Shown: positions 22,637 through 22,849 of the stretch, in pieces | Numbering within the stretch: position 1 is the first letter of the stretch | Layout: every line of letters starts with the position of its first letter | IMG/VR virus record: IMGVR_UViG_3300044972_000546 | Span: 1-22,849 of that record | Origin: a virus | DNA: 22,849 nt | Reading direction: 5' to 3' (one strand) | The notes under the pieces: model-generated | What the model was told of the DNA's origin: nothing | What the model saw: only the letters and a program-made list of their open reading frames with translations | Database searches by the model: none | Translations under genes and position numbers: made by a program

Positions 22637-22849
22637 TTAGTATCCTTTCAGGAAGCCAAAAAACTTTAGGGCAAGCACTGTAACTAACGACACCACACTT
22701 CCCAAAGCCGCAAGCAGCTTCCAGCCGCCCTTGGTTTGATTGAGGGTAGCGGTAAGTGCTTCTACGGCGGCTGTTAGTTTCTCTACGCGGTCTTCCAGCT
22801 TATCCACTGTAGCCTGTAAATATCCAAATTCTTGTGGAGGGATGTCGTT
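22637..22849 (-). CDS. Coiled-coil/membrane protein, XhlA-type holin-like (5' end outside window)
   Basis: An open frame runs from the window edge to TAA at 22639-22637, giving the last 70 residues of a protein whose start is outside. A helical coiled-coil segment (YLQATVDKLEDRVEKLTAAV then EALTATLNQT) is followed by a C-terminal hydrophobic stretch (WKLLAALGSVVSLVTVLALKFFGF) as the only membrane span, ending Leu-Lys-Gly-Tyr. This coiled-coil-then-helix plan resembles XhlA-type hemolysin/holin partner proteins. It is one base away from the holin-like gene, so the two may form a holin system. Holin, antiholin or membrane accessory roles are all possible. Confidence 0.6.
   Translation of the reverse strand, partial: NDIPPQEFGYLQATVDKLEDRVEKLTAAVEALTATLNQTKGGWKLLAALGSVVSLVTVLALKFFGFLKGY

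Overview
This window is a block of a tailed-phage genome with a short, T7-like (podovirus-type) virion plan, from a phage of a Gram-negative host. The host type follows from a complete i-spanin/o-spanin pair, which only makes sense for a cell with an outer membrane. No bacterial housekeeping gene, tRNA, rRNA, integrase or transposase was seen, and genes are packed end to end with many TAATG and ATGA junctions. The mix of a T7-like structural module, a cobalamin-dependent (class II) ribonucleotide reductase and no phage RNA polymerase in view recalls marine cobavirus/Zobellviridae-type podoviruses. That placement is recalled from family knowledge and was not tested by any search.

Layout. Positions 1-2274, plus strand: the end of an unknown gene, a 41-residue one-helix membrane protein, the class II ribonucleotide reductase and a small zinc-ribbon protein. 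A GC-rich hairpin at 2280-2301 with T-rich sequence on both sides separates these from everything else and looks like a bidirectional terminator between convergent units. Positions 22849-2308, minus strand, are one late operon. Read in transcription order it holds: a coiled-coil/membrane protein cut by the window edge, a small holin-like protein, an M15-type endolysin, the i-spanin with a nested o-spanin, small terminase, a short tail-fibre protein, a WNG-repeat/Ig-like protein, large terminase, portal, a Lys/Pro/Ala-rich protein, a small unknown, scaffold, major capsid, a beta-rich capsid-associated candidate, a hairpin (possible attenuator), tail adaptor (gp11-like), a small unknown, tail nozzle (gp12-like), a cupin-like protein, a gp14-like ejection protein, a 1707-residue giant ejection protein, a 639-residue gp15-like protein and a separate lytic transglycosylase.

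How the genes work together. The plus-strand enzymes supply deoxynucleotides for phage DNA replication. The minus-strand operon lyses the host, packages DNA through the terminase and portal, builds the scaffolded capsid, adds the short tail, and loads a core of internal proteins that is thought to be ejected to carry DNA across the envelope, helped by the transglycosylase.

Points most worth a second look: (1) the fibre gene ends in a TGA that is in the same frame as the next gene, with only one codon between, so readthrough could make a 331-residue fused fibre; (2) the two host-contact-type genes sit between terS and terL; (3) the lytic transglycosylase is separate from the giant core protein and carries a duplicated DPLQ-x-IRN-x-LR motif; (4) a cupin-like gene sits inside the tail cluster; (5) a strong hairpin, perfect only on the minus-strand RNA because of a G-U pair, follows the capsid genes.
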